From assembly GCF_045062745.1 (NCBI RefSeq), contig NZ_JBJGED010000016.1, positions 1 through 64,000 of the forward strand: DNA of 64,000 nucleotides. Direction: 5' to 3'. A program made the translations under genes and the position numbers. The stretch comes from Paenibacillus_AA sp045062745. GTDB lineage: Bacteria > Bacillota > Bacilli > Paenibacillales > NBRC-103111. How positions within the stretch are numbered: the first letter of the stretch is position 1; each line of letters starts with the position of its first letter. Under the pieces are notes generated by a model that had not been told where the DNA came from, did not search any database, and saw only the letters and a list, made by a program, of their open reading frames with translations. Positions 43,759-52,989 of this stretch are shown here, one piece after another.

Positions 43759-45072
43759 TTACTTTTTCATTTCCGTTTCGATCGCTTTGTTAATCTGCTC
43801 TTCCGCGTCCCGGAGCGCGGTGTTAATGTCTTTTTTGCCTTGATACACCGGCACGAGCGCCGCATTGGTGAAAATCGACTTAGCCTGCCCGTCGAACGCC
43901 GTCGAGGGCACCGGCTTGGCTATGGCATCCTGGAAGAAAGCGGACAAGTTTTTCCCTTCCATTCCTTTCAAATCTTTCGCGTACTCCTTCTTGATGCTCT
44001 CCTTGTTGATGATCGGGATTCTGCCCTGACGCGCCATAATCGTTTGCACCTCGTCTGACAAAAGGTAGGCGATGACCTGGAAAGCAGTATCCTTATTCGG
44101 AGACGAAGGCGGAATCACATAGAACGGCGCGTTCATCTGTGAGCTCGAAGCGCTCATCCCTTCGAATCTGGGCAGCGATACGAAATCGACGTTCAGGCCG
44201 GCCTCCATCGCCGCGGGCAATTCGGTAATGTAATTCGGTCCAGTACGCATAGCCACATTCTGGTTTTTCAGAAAATTAATCTTCTCATCGCCGGCCTGTT
44301 CGTTGCCTACGATTTTGTAGAAGGAGGTCATCACGTCCAGCCAACGTTTCCATGAGTCGGTGTTGATCGCCGCCTTGTTCGTTTTCGGATCGACGAAGCC
44401 GAGCGCTAACTGGTCTTTGTACACCACATTTAGCGCATTATATTGGAAGCCCCTGTATTGAACCCCGCCATCGGATCTCGTCACCTTCTTGGCGATGTCG
44501 AGCAGCTCTTCCCAAGTCATACCATCCTTCGGATAAGGAACCGCGAATTTATCGAAGATGTTCTTGTTGTAATAGATCGCATTGTTGTTCAGCTCGAACG
44601 GCATCATCAGGAATTCCCCTTTGTCGGAAAACGCCTTTACCGCATCCACGGCGCCGGGAACCAGGCGATCGAGGTCGAACTGGTGCTTCTGGATAAGAGG
44701 CGTCATGTCGCCGAGCAGACGCAGCGTTCTCAAATCCTGCAGACTGCCGAGCGAGTAGGAGATCAGATCGGGGGTTTGCCCGCCCCCTAGGACGTCGAAT
44801 ATGGTTGAGCCTTTGCCGTCCTTGATCGTTTTCAGCGTTACGTGCGGGAACTTCTTCTGGACGAGCGACTCGATGGTTTCCGCCAAGACGATCGAATTCC
44901 CATGGGTAAAAAAGGTTAGAGTAACCGGGGCAGGCGGAGCCCCAGCGTCGGCCACGTTGCTCTTCTCTGCGGATTTGCCAGTATTGCCGGAATTGCCGCA
45001 TGCCGTAATCATAATAACTACAAGACTAGCGATCATCATCAAACTTAAAAACTTGCGACCCATTTGAAACAT
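43759..45072 (-). CDS. Extracellular solute-binding lipoprotein (family 1, sugar type)
   Basis: A lipoprotein signal with the lipobox ITACGNS is followed by a flexible linker and a periplasmic-binding-protein fold. Motifs typical of carbohydrate family 1 include PDLISYSLGSLQDL, MPFELNNNAIYYNKNIFDKF and YVIPPSSPNKDTAFQVIAYLL. Such proteins deliver sugars to an ABC importer, but no permease or ATPase gene is in the cluster, so it is an orphan or uses a shared importer. AGGGTGG precedes the ATG at 45072. Confidence 0.9.
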   Translation of the reverse strand: MFQMGRKFLSLMMIASLVVIMITACGNSGNTGKSAEKSNVADAGAPPAPVTLTFFTHGNSIVLAETIESLVQKKFPHVTLKTIKDGKGSTIFDVLGGGQTPDLISYSLGSLQDLRTLRLLGDMTPLIQKHQFDLDRLVPGAVDAVKAFSDKGEFLMMPFELNNNAIYYNKNIFDKFAVPYPKDGMTWEELLDIAKKVTRSDGGVQYRGFQYNALNVVYKDQLALGFVDPKTNKAAINTDSWKRWLDVMTSFYKIVGNEQAGDEKINFLKNQNVAMRTGPNYITELPAAMEAGLNVDFVSLPRFEGMSASSSQMNAPFYVIPPSSPNKDTAFQVIAYLLSDEVQTIMARQGRIPIINKESIKKEYAKDLKGMEGKNLSAFFQDAIAKPVPSTAFDGQAKSIFTNAALVPVYQGKKDINTALRDAEEQINKAIETEMKK

Positions 45073-45117
45073 GCTGAATCCACCCTCTCTAATCTCCTAT
45101 TGTGAAGCTTTCCTAAC

Positions 45118-46386
45118 TTAATACAGATTGGCCCCCTGCTTCTGCAACGATTGCTGTACCTTGGTTGCTTGAATTTGGCGCGGATTGACGTTGTCTTGCA
45201 CGCAAAGCGCCGCTGCGGTACCCGCGGCCTGTCCGATGGCGATGGCGATCGGCTGTACCCGGATAGCCGAATGCGCTTCATGCGTGGCCGAGATCGGGCG
45301 GCCGCCGACGAGCAGGTTCTCGATGTTCAACGGAATCAGGGAGCGCAGCGGAATGTCGTACCATTCTCCCGGCTTTAATTTTTGGATGATGGTTCCGCTG
45401 CCTGTCGGGTTGTGGATGTCGACCGGGTAGGCGCCGCGGGCGATGACATCGTCGAACTTGCATGCCGATAGGAGCTCTTGGGCCGTCAATACGTGTTCCC
45501 CCATGATCCGCCGCGATTCGCGAACACCGATTTGCGGGGCGGTCGTTTGCAAGTAAGCGTTTTCAAATCCAGCGACGTGCCTTTTCAAAAAAGCCACCAG
45601 CTGCTGCACTTGACGTCTACCTTCGATTTCGGCCTCTGTCAGCTGCCACGGATCGATCGCGTCCTTCAAAATGACCCGGGTCGTATTGAAGTGGATCACT
45701 CCCGGCTGGTTCGCATAAAACCACAGTACATCCTCGCGCGGGCAATCCAGCTCCCCCCGAGCTTTCGCCTCCAAATAGAGCCGGGTGATTTCCTGTTTGT
45801 CCGGCATCCGCGGAATGTCGACATCGGCCATGCGGAAATTAAGCGTCATCGGCTGGCAGTTGCTGTCCACTTCACGTCCCTTCTCCACGACGGCTCCGGC
45901 CAACGACGCCAAGTCCGCGTCGCCCGTAGTGTCCACGAAAATCCGTGCGCTCATGTCGACAAGCCCCGCCTTGTTGGCCAATTGAATCGTTTCGATCGTT
46001 CGCCCGTCCCCGCTCATCTTCGCGCCCGCCAGAAACGTATGATACAGCAGAGTAACTCCGGCTTCCAGACACAGGTGCTCGGCGACATATTTGAGCGCTT
46101 CCGGATCGAACGCGTTTCTTGCTTTCGGGTGCCCGTACATCCCGAGTTCGGTCATGCCGTCGATCAATTCCTGAAGCACGCCGAAAATGATTTGTTCCCC
46201 TCCATCCCCCGCTCGATACGACATCCACGGGTTCACCATCATGGCAGTTCCCGCTCCGCCCAGAAAACCGTAACGTTCGACAAGCAGCGTCTTGGCTCCT
46301 TCTCGGGCGGAAGCGATCGCAGCGGCGATGCCGCTCGGCCCACCTCCCGCAACGATCACATCGAAATCCGTATGGTTGCTTCTCAT
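45118..46386 (-). CDS. FAD-dependent oxidoreductase
   Basis: The N-terminal dinucleotide fold is clear (DVIVAGGGPSGIAAAIASAREG, then LLVERYGFLGGAGT). RIFVDTTGDADLASLAGA and, near the C-terminus, LLVGGRPISATHEAHSAIRVQPIAIAIGQAAGTAAAL are marks of the FAD-dependent family often found with polysaccharide-degradation genes. The substrate is unknown. It is the first gene of a minus-strand run with the binding lipoprotein, beta-helix and AraC genes, which suggests a shared catabolic role. Confidence 0.88.
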   Translation of the reverse strand: MRSNHTDFDVIVAGGGPSGIAAAIASAREGAKTLLVERYGFLGGAGTAMMVNPWMSYRAGDGGEQIIFGVLQELIDGMTELGMYGHPKARNAFDPEALKYVAEHLCLEAGVTLLYHTFLAGAKMSGDGRTIETIQLANKAGLVDMSARIFVDTTGDADLASLAGAVVEKGREVDSNCQPMTLNFRMADVDIPRMPDKQEITRLYLEAKARGELDCPREDVLWFYANQPGVIHFNTTRVILKDAIDPWQLTEAEIEGRRQVQQLVAFLKRHVAGFENAYLQTTAPQIGVRESRRIMGEHVLTAQELLSACKFDDVIARGAYPVDIHNPTGSGTIIQKLKPGEWYDIPLRSLIPLNIENLLVGGRPISATHEAHSAIRVQPIAIAIGQAAGTAAALCVQDNVNPRQIQATKVQQSLQKQGANLY

Positions 46387-46738
46387 TCATTCCTCTCCTA
46401 TCTGGCTGTATATGCATTTATTTATCATTTCCTCCACAGTATAAAGCGAATTTACAGAAGAAAACGATACAACAATTTAATGAAATATGCACTTATTTTC
46501 ATTGATTGTGCTTTTCCCTGCATTCGATTTTTTTCGTGGGGAATACAAATAGACCGCCTAAATAGAGTAGGCGCATGCAAATGCATGCGCCTCTCACAGA
46601 ACCGGACGTGCGGATCCTCGCATCCGGCTCCTCCGCGATTATCCCAATTGGGTTTGATGTTCATTGTAAAAACCATTGACGGACGGCCCTTGGCGTTGGC
46701 GTTCAGTTGGCGCGTGGGGAGGGCAGGCAGAGGAGTTC
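46387..46738. other. Intergenic region between accessory block and minJ
   Basis: This 352-base gap holds the group II intron fragment and the upstream region of the FAD oxidoreductase gene. On the minus strand a TATACT occurs near 46438-46443, but I found no convincing -35 for it. Confidence 0.5.
46560..46630 (-). mobile_element. Group II intron 3'-end remnant (domains V and VI)
   Basis: On the minus strand, 46630-46599 folds as a domain V. GAGCCGGA pairs with TCCGGTTC, the catalytic AGC triad is in place, and the internal CG bulge and upper stem TGCG/CGCA follow. Next comes a domain VI-like helix (46591-46570, GGCGCATGCA with TGCATGCGCC) and then a TACTCTAT end. No intron-encoded reverse transcriptase is present and the 108 bases up to the minJ stop are not recognisable, so this is a fragment. 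Confidence 0.7.
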
Positions 46739-48022
46739 CTAAACCGTCTCGCCCTTATGCGCCCGCGTCCCTTTCCAGGACCGCTTCCACAACTGGACCA
46801 AGCTCCGTTCCTTCGTCGACGCAATGTACCGAACTTGCTCGTCCGGACACAGCACGATCCCAATTTGATAATGGTCATCGGCGAATATGGCCCGTCCTAC
46901 AAACTTGCTCTGCCCTTCTAGATTCAGCACCTCCAGCTTGCTGTAAGCCGGATTGACGCTTAATGCCCGGTGAAGCTCCAGTCGAGAGTTCACGGCAATC
47001 CCGTTCACCTTCAGGATCACTTCTCCCGCTTCCAGCCCCATCTCGGCCGCCGGCCCCCGGGGCAGTACCGCCAGGATCGTCAGCCCCCTTGCGCCGTGAA
47101 CGTATCTCGGGGGTTCCTGCGCTTCCGCGCGTTCACCCAACCACACTAACAACTCGTGGAGCCCGATGACGAGGAAGGAAGCGAGCGCAACCATCGCCGG
47201 CACCCATTCGGCCAGAGCGGCAAGGCCAATCACGACTACGGCATAGATCAGCAGACGCTTGGCGCTCTCGGCCGCCTTCTCCCGCGGCAGCCGGGAGAGG
47301 GTCGTCTCCGCGTACCCGAGCATGACGGGGAAGGCCGCGAATCCCCAGCCTCCGGCCCACGCCTCCCCGCCGAAGAGCGGAGTCCAGGGCAGTTCGGCAG
47401 CCGAGCCGCCCGCCATCGGAACGAGCAGGAACAGCGGGACGGGCCAGAACTGCTGCAGCCGGTAGCTGCCGACCATCCGGCCCCGCTTGTTCTCCACGAA
47501 CAACGGCATGGCGAGCCGGCTGCCCTGCCACTTCACGAACGCCGCCTCCATCAGATGGAGAATTCCGACTAGCGCGATTAACGCGGGCATCTGCACGTCC
47601 CGCAGCGAAGCGGCCGCGCCCTCCAGCCACGTCCCTTCCCCGATCGACGGGAAGAGGGCGGCCACTTCGTGCAGCATGCCGAGCACCCCCGCCGCATAAG
47701 CCATGCAGAAGAACCGGATCCGCAGCAGCGCCAGCAATACGGTCAGCCCCCAGATCCACCACAAAGCTTCGAGCGTCAAGGTCGCCCCTACGAAAGCCAT
47801 CGCGACCGAGCCTAAGAATCCGGCCGCTAGGCCGCCCAGCACGGTGCGTCCGGTCGTATCCAGCATCGAGTGCAGCCGGGTGGAGAACAGCTTGCGCTCC
47901 AATTGAATTTGTTTGTAGCTATGGAAGGCGACCAGCAGGATCCCTATGTAATAAAAAGGCTGCAGCAGTCCCTGCAGGAACGCTTGCCCCAACCGATCGA
48001 AAACGTCTACGAAAACACTCAT
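46739..48022 (-). CDS. minJ: MinJ-like membrane protein with PDZ domain
   Basis: The 427-residue protein has about eight membrane helices in its first 300 residues and a C-terminal PDZ domain (LTILAVLPRGPAAEMGLEAGEVILKVNG). This is the layout of MinJ, which links DivIVA to MinD and places the division septum. Its position next to ctpB and the ftsEX genes is the same as in B. subtilis, which supports the assignment more than the sequence alone. AGGAG precedes the ATG at 48022. Confidence 0.82.
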   Translation of the reverse strand: MSVFVDVFDRLGQAFLQGLLQPFYYIGILLVAFHSYKQIQLERKLFSTRLHSMLDTTGRTVLGGLAAGFLGSVAMAFVGATLTLEALWWIWGLTVLLALLRIRFFCMAYAAGVLGMLHEVAALFPSIGEGTWLEGAAASLRDVQMPALIALVGILHLMEAAFVKWQGSRLAMPLFVENKRGRMVGSYRLQQFWPVPLFLLVPMAGGSAAELPWTPLFGGEAWAGGWGFAAFPVMLGYAETTLSRLPREKAAESAKRLLIYAVVVIGLAALAEWVPAMVALASFLVIGLHELLVWLGERAEAQEPPRYVHGARGLTILAVLPRGPAAEMGLEAGEVILKVNGIAVNSRLELHRALSVNPAYSKLEVLNLEGQSKFVGRAIFADDHYQIGIVLCPDEQVRYIASTKERSLVQLWKRSWKGTRAHKGETV

Positions 48023-48064
48023 TGGCCATCTCCTTTAACAATGCAATGCATCCGGACACGACAA

Positions 48065-48148
48065 GAAACCCCACAAAGTGACGTTGGCCTTCGCAGCTTA
48101 TACCGATTACTTTGCGGGGGCCCCGAGTTAATAACATCTTATATGAGC
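48065..48148 (-). repeat. Dispersed hairpin element, copy B
   Basis: This is the second copy of the element at 5645-5733. On the minus strand CCCCGCAAAGT (48108-48118) pairs with ACTTTGTGGGG (48069-48079), again with a single G.U pair, and the conserved ATAAGCT and ACGTCACTTTGTGGGGTTTC blocks are present. The middle differs between copies while the stem is kept. Like copy A it directly follows an intrinsic terminator, here that of ctpB, and lies upstream of minJ. Confidence 0.6.
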
Positions 48149-48183
48149 AAAAAAGGAAAGAAGGGTTGCTTGCCCTTCTTTCC
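48149..48183 (-). terminator. ctpB terminator
   Basis: The minus strand has GGAAAGAAGGG and CCCTTCTTTCC as an 11-bp stem with a 7-base loop, followed by six T residues, about 90 bases after the ctpB stop. Confidence 0.88.
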
Positions 48184-48269
48184 TCATTTCGACGCGAGCC
48201 CGGCATTATCCTGCCCTTACAGGCAAGTTTCCAGCCTTTCCCGTTATGAACTCCGATCCCGTCCGAGGA

Positions 48270-49721
48270 TCATTTCCCCGCCGAGGACTGGATGTATTGC
48301 ACAGCGGCCTTAAGCTGCAAATCGTTCTTCGCGCTGCGAATCTCTTTGGCGACCGTCTCCTCCAGCTTTTGCGCCGTCTTCTCATCGACTTCGCCCGTGA
48401 CCGGCAGGTTATTCAGCCGCTGGAACGCCTTGACCGCAATGACCGTCTTGTCGTTGAAGTATCCGTCCGTCCGACCTGGTGTCTGACCGATCCCTTCCAG
48501 CATGATTTGCAGGTTTTTCACATCGTCCCCGGCCATGTCCTGCTTCAGCGTCGTCTTCTTGGACAGCGGAGCGACCTTGAAGTAAGCCGGCTGCTCGACC
48601 GGAATATCGGGGGCGATGCCCTTCTTATGAATCCAATTCCCATTCGGAGTGAGCCATTTCATGATCGTCATCTTGATGTTGCTGCCGTCCCCGAACTCTT
48701 TATCGAATGTGATTTGGACCGTGCCTTTGCCGTACGTTTTCTCGCCGACCAGCTTCGCGCCGCCCATCTCCTGCAGCGCGCCTGCCATGATCTCGGATGC
48801 GCTGGCGCTGCCGTTATTGATCAAGACCGCGACCGGATATTTCTTACCGGTCCCTTTGGACACCGTGGCCTGCTTCTCCCCATTGCGGTCCTCGACTTGA
48901 ACAATCGTCTTCCCCGACGCGAGGAACGGCTCCGACATCTCGATGACGGCCGGGAACAAGCCGCCCGGGTTGTTCCGCACATCGATGACCAGTCCCTTCA
49001 TGCCTTGATCCTCCAGCTGTTTGAGCGCTTCCTTGAACTTCTGGGCCGTGTGCTGCACGAATTCGCGAATCTCGATTTTGCCGACTTGCCCTTCCAGCAT
49101 CTCGGAATACACGGTCTCTACCGGAATATCGTCGCGGACGACGATCACTTCGATGGTGTCCATGCCAGGCCGGTTAATTTGCAGCTTCGCTTGCGACCCT
49201 TTGGGTCCGCGAATTTTCGCCACCGCCTCCGTCAAGGTCAGGCCGTCCAGCTTTTCGCCGTTCACCGCTAAGATGATGTCGTTCGCCAGAATCCCGGCTT
49301 TCTCGGCCGGCGACCCCTTGATCGGCGAAACGACCTTCACCCGGCCCTCCTCCAGCGAGACTTCCGCTCCGATGCCTTGGAAGGAGGAGTTCAGCACGTC
49401 CTGGAACTGGCTCGCTTCCTTCGGATCCATATAGGTCGTATAAGGATCGTCCAGAGCTCCCAGCATGCCGTTCACCGCTCCGTCGATCAACTTGCTTTTA
49501 TCCACTTCGCTGACATAGTTGTCTTGAATCAATTTGAACGTGGTGGACAGCTTGTTCCATTCGGCCGCCGACAGACCGCTCGCCCCGTCCGGCGGGTTTG
49601 CTTGTCCTCTCTCCGCCAAACTGGAAGGCTGTACGATCGTCAAAGTCAGAATGCTGCTGGCAAACATCCCGAGCAGCAGGAAGGCAATGAATACTACCAG
49701 ATTGCGGCCCTTCAAAAACAT
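48270..49721 (-). CDS. ctpB: C-terminal processing peptidase, S41 family
   Basis: An N-terminal membrane anchor is followed by a PDZ domain (VKVVSPIKGSPAEKAGILANDIILAVNG). The S41 protease core has its serine in NNGSASASEI and its lysine in KTYGKGTVQ, and a C-terminal peptidoglycan-binding domain completes it. In B. subtilis CtpB cleaves SpoIVFA during sporulation. The extra wall-binding domain fits an extracellular site. The ATG at 49721 gives the usual FLKGRNLVV start; the in-frame ATG at 49742 has no better ribosome site. Confidence 0.92.
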   Translation of the reverse strand: MFLKGRNLVVFIAFLLLGMFASSILTLTIVQPSSLAERGQANPPDGASGLSAAEWNKLSTTFKLIQDNYVSEVDKSKLIDGAVNGMLGALDDPYTTYMDPKEASQFQDVLNSSFQGIGAEVSLEEGRVKVVSPIKGSPAEKAGILANDIILAVNGEKLDGLTLTEAVAKIRGPKGSQAKLQINRPGMDTIEVIVVRDDIPVETVYSEMLEGQVGKIEIREFVQHTAQKFKEALKQLEDQGMKGLVIDVRNNPGGLFPAVIEMSEPFLASGKTIVQVEDRNGEKQATVSKGTGKKYPVAVLINNGSASASEIMAGALQEMGGAKLVGEKTYGKGTVQITFDKEFGDGSNIKMTIMKWLTPNGNWIHKKGIAPDIPVEQPAYFKVAPLSKKTTLKQDMAGDDVKNLQIMLEGIGQTPGRTDGYFNDKTVIAVKAFQRLNNLPVTGEVDEKTAQKLEETVAKEIRSAKNDLQLKAAVQYIQSSAGK

Positions 49722-49867
49722 TCGGTTCGCACCGCCCTTCATACCCGGCTTGTGTCCCCAACTTCCATGCCGTTCACATGCGAAATTCGGGTTCTATTGG
49801 TTGGACTTCCCTATTGTATGACAGGCATGTACGATTTATGAATCGCGTCCCGCGTCCCGCGTCTCGC

Positions 49868-51070
49868 TTACTTAGCCGTTACATACGGCAGCGGGTTCAC
49901 CGGCGTGCTGTTTTTGCGAATTTCGAAATGCAAATGGTTGCCGGTGGACCGACCGGTCGAGCCGACCTCCGCGATCTTCTGCCCGCGCTTCACCTCGTCG
50001 CCTTCCTTCACGACGATCCCGCCGTTGCGAATATGCCCATACCATGATTCGATGGACCCATGGTCGATCACCACCGTATTGCCGTACCCGTTCACGTAAC
50101 GCGCAATAATGACAGTGCCGGACTCGGCCGCTAGGATCGAAGTCCCCGCGGGAGCCGGGATATCGACACCCGTGTGGTTGGCGTCCGCCTTGTTGATCGG
50201 ATCGACGCGGTAGCCGAACCCGGAGGACAGCGCCGTACGGCCCGGCAATGGCCAGAGCAGCTGTCCGCCCGTATAAGGGGAAACGGTGCTCGCCTTCGCC
50301 TGATTCTCGCGCTTCTTCGCTAGCAATTCCTTGTTCTGCTGGGCCAGCTTCGCCGACTCCTGCTGCTGCTGCTCGCTGATCATTTCCAGCGCCTTCTCTT
50401 TACTAGTGTAGCTGGCGATCAACACTTCCTTTTCTTTTTCCTTCGCCACAAGCGAATTCTTAATGATCTCCGCTTGGGTGGTGAGCGTCTGCACTTGCGC
50501 CAGCTGCCCTTCCACCTGAACTTTTTTGTCCGCTACGGCCTGCTTGTCCTTTTTGTTCGCCTCGAGAATTTCCTTATCCTGCCCGACGATCGACTTGAGC
50601 GCCTGATAGCGGTCCAGAAAATCGCTGAAGCTGGTGGAGTCGAGCAGCACTTCGAGGTAGGAGACGAAGCCGTTCGTATACATGAGCCGGACTCTCGATT
50701 TCATCAGATTGTCGCGGGCGGTCACCCGATCCTCGGCTTCGACGAGCTGCTTGTTCGTCTGCTTCAGCTGTTCGGTCACTTGCTCCGTCTGCTGATACAA
50801 CGCGGTCAGCTGATCGTTCTGATCTTCGATTTGCTTGGCGATTTCTTGCGCGCTTTTGACCTCTTGCGCCTTTTGCTGCGTAACTTCCTTCTTTTGCTTC
50901 TCGGCGTCCTGCGCCGCTTTGGCGGCTTCCACCGCCTTTTTCTCATTCAGCCGGAGCTGGTCGTCAATTTCTTTGTCGGTCAGGGCGTAGCCGGTGCCGG
51001 GCAGGGCGATCATCAAGGTGATGCCTACGGCCATGAACAGGGACAGGGACGATTTCTTGTTCACTTTCAA
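49868..51070 (-). CDS. M23 peptidase with coiled coil (EnvC-like)
   Basis: A signal peptide is followed by a long coiled coil (about residues 30-270) and a C-terminal LytM/M23 domain. The zinc-site motifs HTGVD and HLHFE are both intact, so it may be an active endopeptidase, unlike E. coli EnvC. FtsEX complexes typically control such coiled-coil M23 partners, and the gene follows ftsX by 39 bases. The TTG at 51070 lies six bases after AAGGAGG and is preferred over the ATG at 51103. Confidence 0.9.
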   Translation of the reverse strand: MKVNKKSSLSLFMAVGITLMIALPGTGYALTDKEIDDQLRLNEKKAVEAAKAAQDAEKQKKEVTQQKAQEVKSAQEIAKQIEDQNDQLTALYQQTEQVTEQLKQTNKQLVEAEDRVTARDNLMKSRVRLMYTNGFVSYLEVLLDSTSFSDFLDRYQALKSIVGQDKEILEANKKDKQAVADKKVQVEGQLAQVQTLTTQAEIIKNSLVAKEKEKEVLIASYTSKEKALEMISEQQQQESAKLAQQNKELLAKKRENQAKASTVSPYTGGQLLWPLPGRTALSSGFGYRVDPINKADANHTGVDIPAPAGTSILAAESGTVIIARYVNGYGNTVVIDHGSIESWYGHIRNGGIVVKEGDEVKRGQKIAEVGSTGRSTGNHLHFEIRKNSTPVNPLPYVTAK

Positions 51071-51109
51071 TGCAGGGCCTCCTTCTTTCTTGGGCGAATC
51101 CATCTATGG

Positions 51110-52027
51110 TTACACTCGCAAAAATTTACGGACGGACAGCAGCGTACCCCAAATGCCGATCATGATCCCGATGCCTAACAGCAGACCGGCTAACATCCAC
51201 ATGAGCTCATTGATGGGAATCAGTTTAATGAGCATGAGCCCGAGCTCGAGCTTCGTAAAATTGTAAAATTCCATGTATCCGTAGAGCAGGATGGCCACCG
51301 GAATAGCCGAACCGACCAGCCCTAGCAGTCCGCCCTCGATGAAGAACGGCCAGCGGATGAAGCCGTTGGTCGCGCCGACCAGCTTCATGATGCCGATCTC
51401 CTTACGCCTCGCGACGATGGTGATCTTGATCGTGTTGGAGATGAGGAACATCGCGGTGAAAGACAGCAGCCCGACGAAGACGAGTCCGACATTGCGCACG
51501 ATGGCGGTGACGCGGAAGAGCGTTTCGACCGTGCCTTTGCCGTAGCTCACTTTGTAGATCGGCTTCGGGTTCTTGCCTTGGTTCACCTGCTGAATCCGAT
51601 CGGCCACTTGATTGACCGCATGCGGATCGTCGACTTCCACGGTGAAGGAATCGTTCAGCGGATTGTTGTCGCCGTCGAAGCCCTCCAGCAGCTCCCGTCC
51701 GTCGTTCCCCAGCTTCTCCCGCAGCAGCTTCATGCCGTCTTCCTTCGACACGAAGGTTACTTGCCGGACGTTCGGAATTCCCGCGATCTCGTTGCGTACC
51801 GCCTGGATCTGGGCGTCGCTCGTGTTCACCTCGAGGTAGACGCGAATCTCGACCTGACTTTCGATCTGAGTCGCCAAATAATTCACATTCAGCGCCAGAA
51901 TCAAGAACACGCCTAGGATGAACAGGGAGATGGAGATGGCTCCGATGGAGGCGAACGTCATCCAACCGTTGCGGATTACGTTGCGCGTGCCTTCGCGGGT
52001 GTGACGGACGAAGGTTCTAATCTTCAT
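51110..52027 (-). CDS. ftsX: Cell division protein FtsX
   Basis: FtsX is the membrane subunit of the FtsEX complex that turns on wall hydrolases from inside the cell. The 305-residue protein has four membrane helices and a large extracellular loop after the first (EIRVYLEVNTSDAQIQ). The cytosolic NTIKITIVARRKEIGIMKLVGAT is the family's coupling motif. Its start overlaps ftsE by 11 bases. Confidence 0.96.
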   Translation of the reverse strand: MKIRTFVRHTREGTRNVIRNGWMTFASIGAISISLFILGVFLILALNVNYLATQIESQVEIRVYLEVNTSDAQIQAVRNEIAGIPNVRQVTFVSKEDGMKLLREKLGNDGRELLEGFDGDNNPLNDSFTVEVDDPHAVNQVADRIQQVNQGKNPKPIYKVSYGKGTVETLFRVTAIVRNVGLVFVGLLSFTAMFLISNTIKITIVARRKEIGIMKLVGATNGFIRWPFFIEGGLLGLVGSAIPVAILLYGYMEFYNFTKLELGLMLIKLIPINELMWMLAGLLLGIGIMIGIWGTLLSVRKFLRV

Positions 52028-52703
52028 AGCCGTACTCCCCTCTGAGCTCGTCGCGAGCGATAAGGCCGTGTTCGACGGCTAGCACCCGTTTGCGCATCGT
52101 GTTCACGATTTCCCGGTTGTGGGTGGCCATGACGATGGTGGCGCCGCGAAAATTGATTTCCTCCAGCAGCTTCATGATGTCCCAGGAATTGTCCGGGTCC
52201 AGGTTGCCTGTAGGCTCGTCCGCTATTATGACCGACGGATTGTTCACCACGGCCCGGGCGATCGCTACGCGCTGCTGTTCGCCGCCGGAGAGCTGGGTTG
52301 GATAACTGTCGGCCTTCCCGCGCAGCCGGACGAGCTCCAGCACGTCGAGGGCACGCTTCTTGATCAGCTTCTTCGGGGCTTCGACCACTTCCATGGCGAA
52401 AGCGACATTTTCATACACGGTGAGTTTGGGGAGCAGCTTGAAGTCTTGGAAAATGACGCCGATGTTGCGCCGGACATACGGGATTTTGCGGGGCTTCAAC
52501 CGGTCGAGATTAAAGCCGTTCACGAAAATGTGCCCTTGGGTCGGGCGTTCCTCGCGATATATTAGTTTCATAAAAGTGGACTTCCCGGCACCGGAAGGAC
52601 CCACTACGTAAACGAATTCACTCGGGTCAATCTTGACGCTAACGCCGCGTAAAGCCTGTGTCCCGTCAGGATACGTCTTCCAAACGTCCTGCATTTCAAT
52701 CAA
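52017..52703 (-). CDS. ftsE: Cell division ATP-binding protein FtsE
   Basis: FtsE is the ATPase of FtsEX. Walker A GPSGAGKST, signature LSGGEQQRVAIARA and Walker B VIIADEPTGNLD are intact. A TTG at 52703 gives the usual start (IEMQDVWKTYP) and follows AGGATGTGAT, which resembles an ideal ribosome site with one mismatch; a GTG at 52712 would add three residues. It leads the ftsE-ftsX-M23 group. Confidence 0.96.
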   Translation of the reverse strand: MIEMQDVWKTYPDGTQALRGVSVKIDPSEFVYVVGPSGAGKSTFMKLIYREERPTQGHIFVNGFNLDRLKPRKIPYVRRNIGVIFQDFKLLPKLTVYENVAFAMEVVEAPKKLIKKRALDVLELVRLRGKADSYPTQLSGGEQQRVAIARAVVNNPSVIIADEPTGNLDPDNSWDIMKLLEEINFRGATIVMATHNREIVNTMRKRVLAVEHGLIARDELRGEYGYED

Positions 52704-52989
52704 CCAAATCACATCCTGAAAATAGTTAGCTACTAAGGGTTCGACATAAATGCCGCAATTCCTCTAAAAATTCGTGATTTTCAACACGTTTTAGCACAGT
52801 GCTTCGGCGTTTGACCTCATTTGGCCGGGTTGTCGGATTTTAGGAGGGGGAAATAGTTCGCGGGAGAGACGCATATAGATGGTTGTACAAGGGGTTGGAT
52901 GAGCCATCCAATAAATCGCCAGCCTCAAAAACGCGTTCATTCCGGCGCGTGGGGCCGTTTTCATGTCGTACATCCTAGGGGGATCGCAA

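Noticed and set aside
46452..46676. A 74-codon minus-strand frame over the group II intron fragment
   Set aside because: It is not part of a known intron-encoded protein and runs through structured RNA domains.
49868..51070. Inactive EnvC-type activator
   Set aside because: Both zinc motifs of the M23 domain are intact, so the protein is better called a potentially active peptidase.
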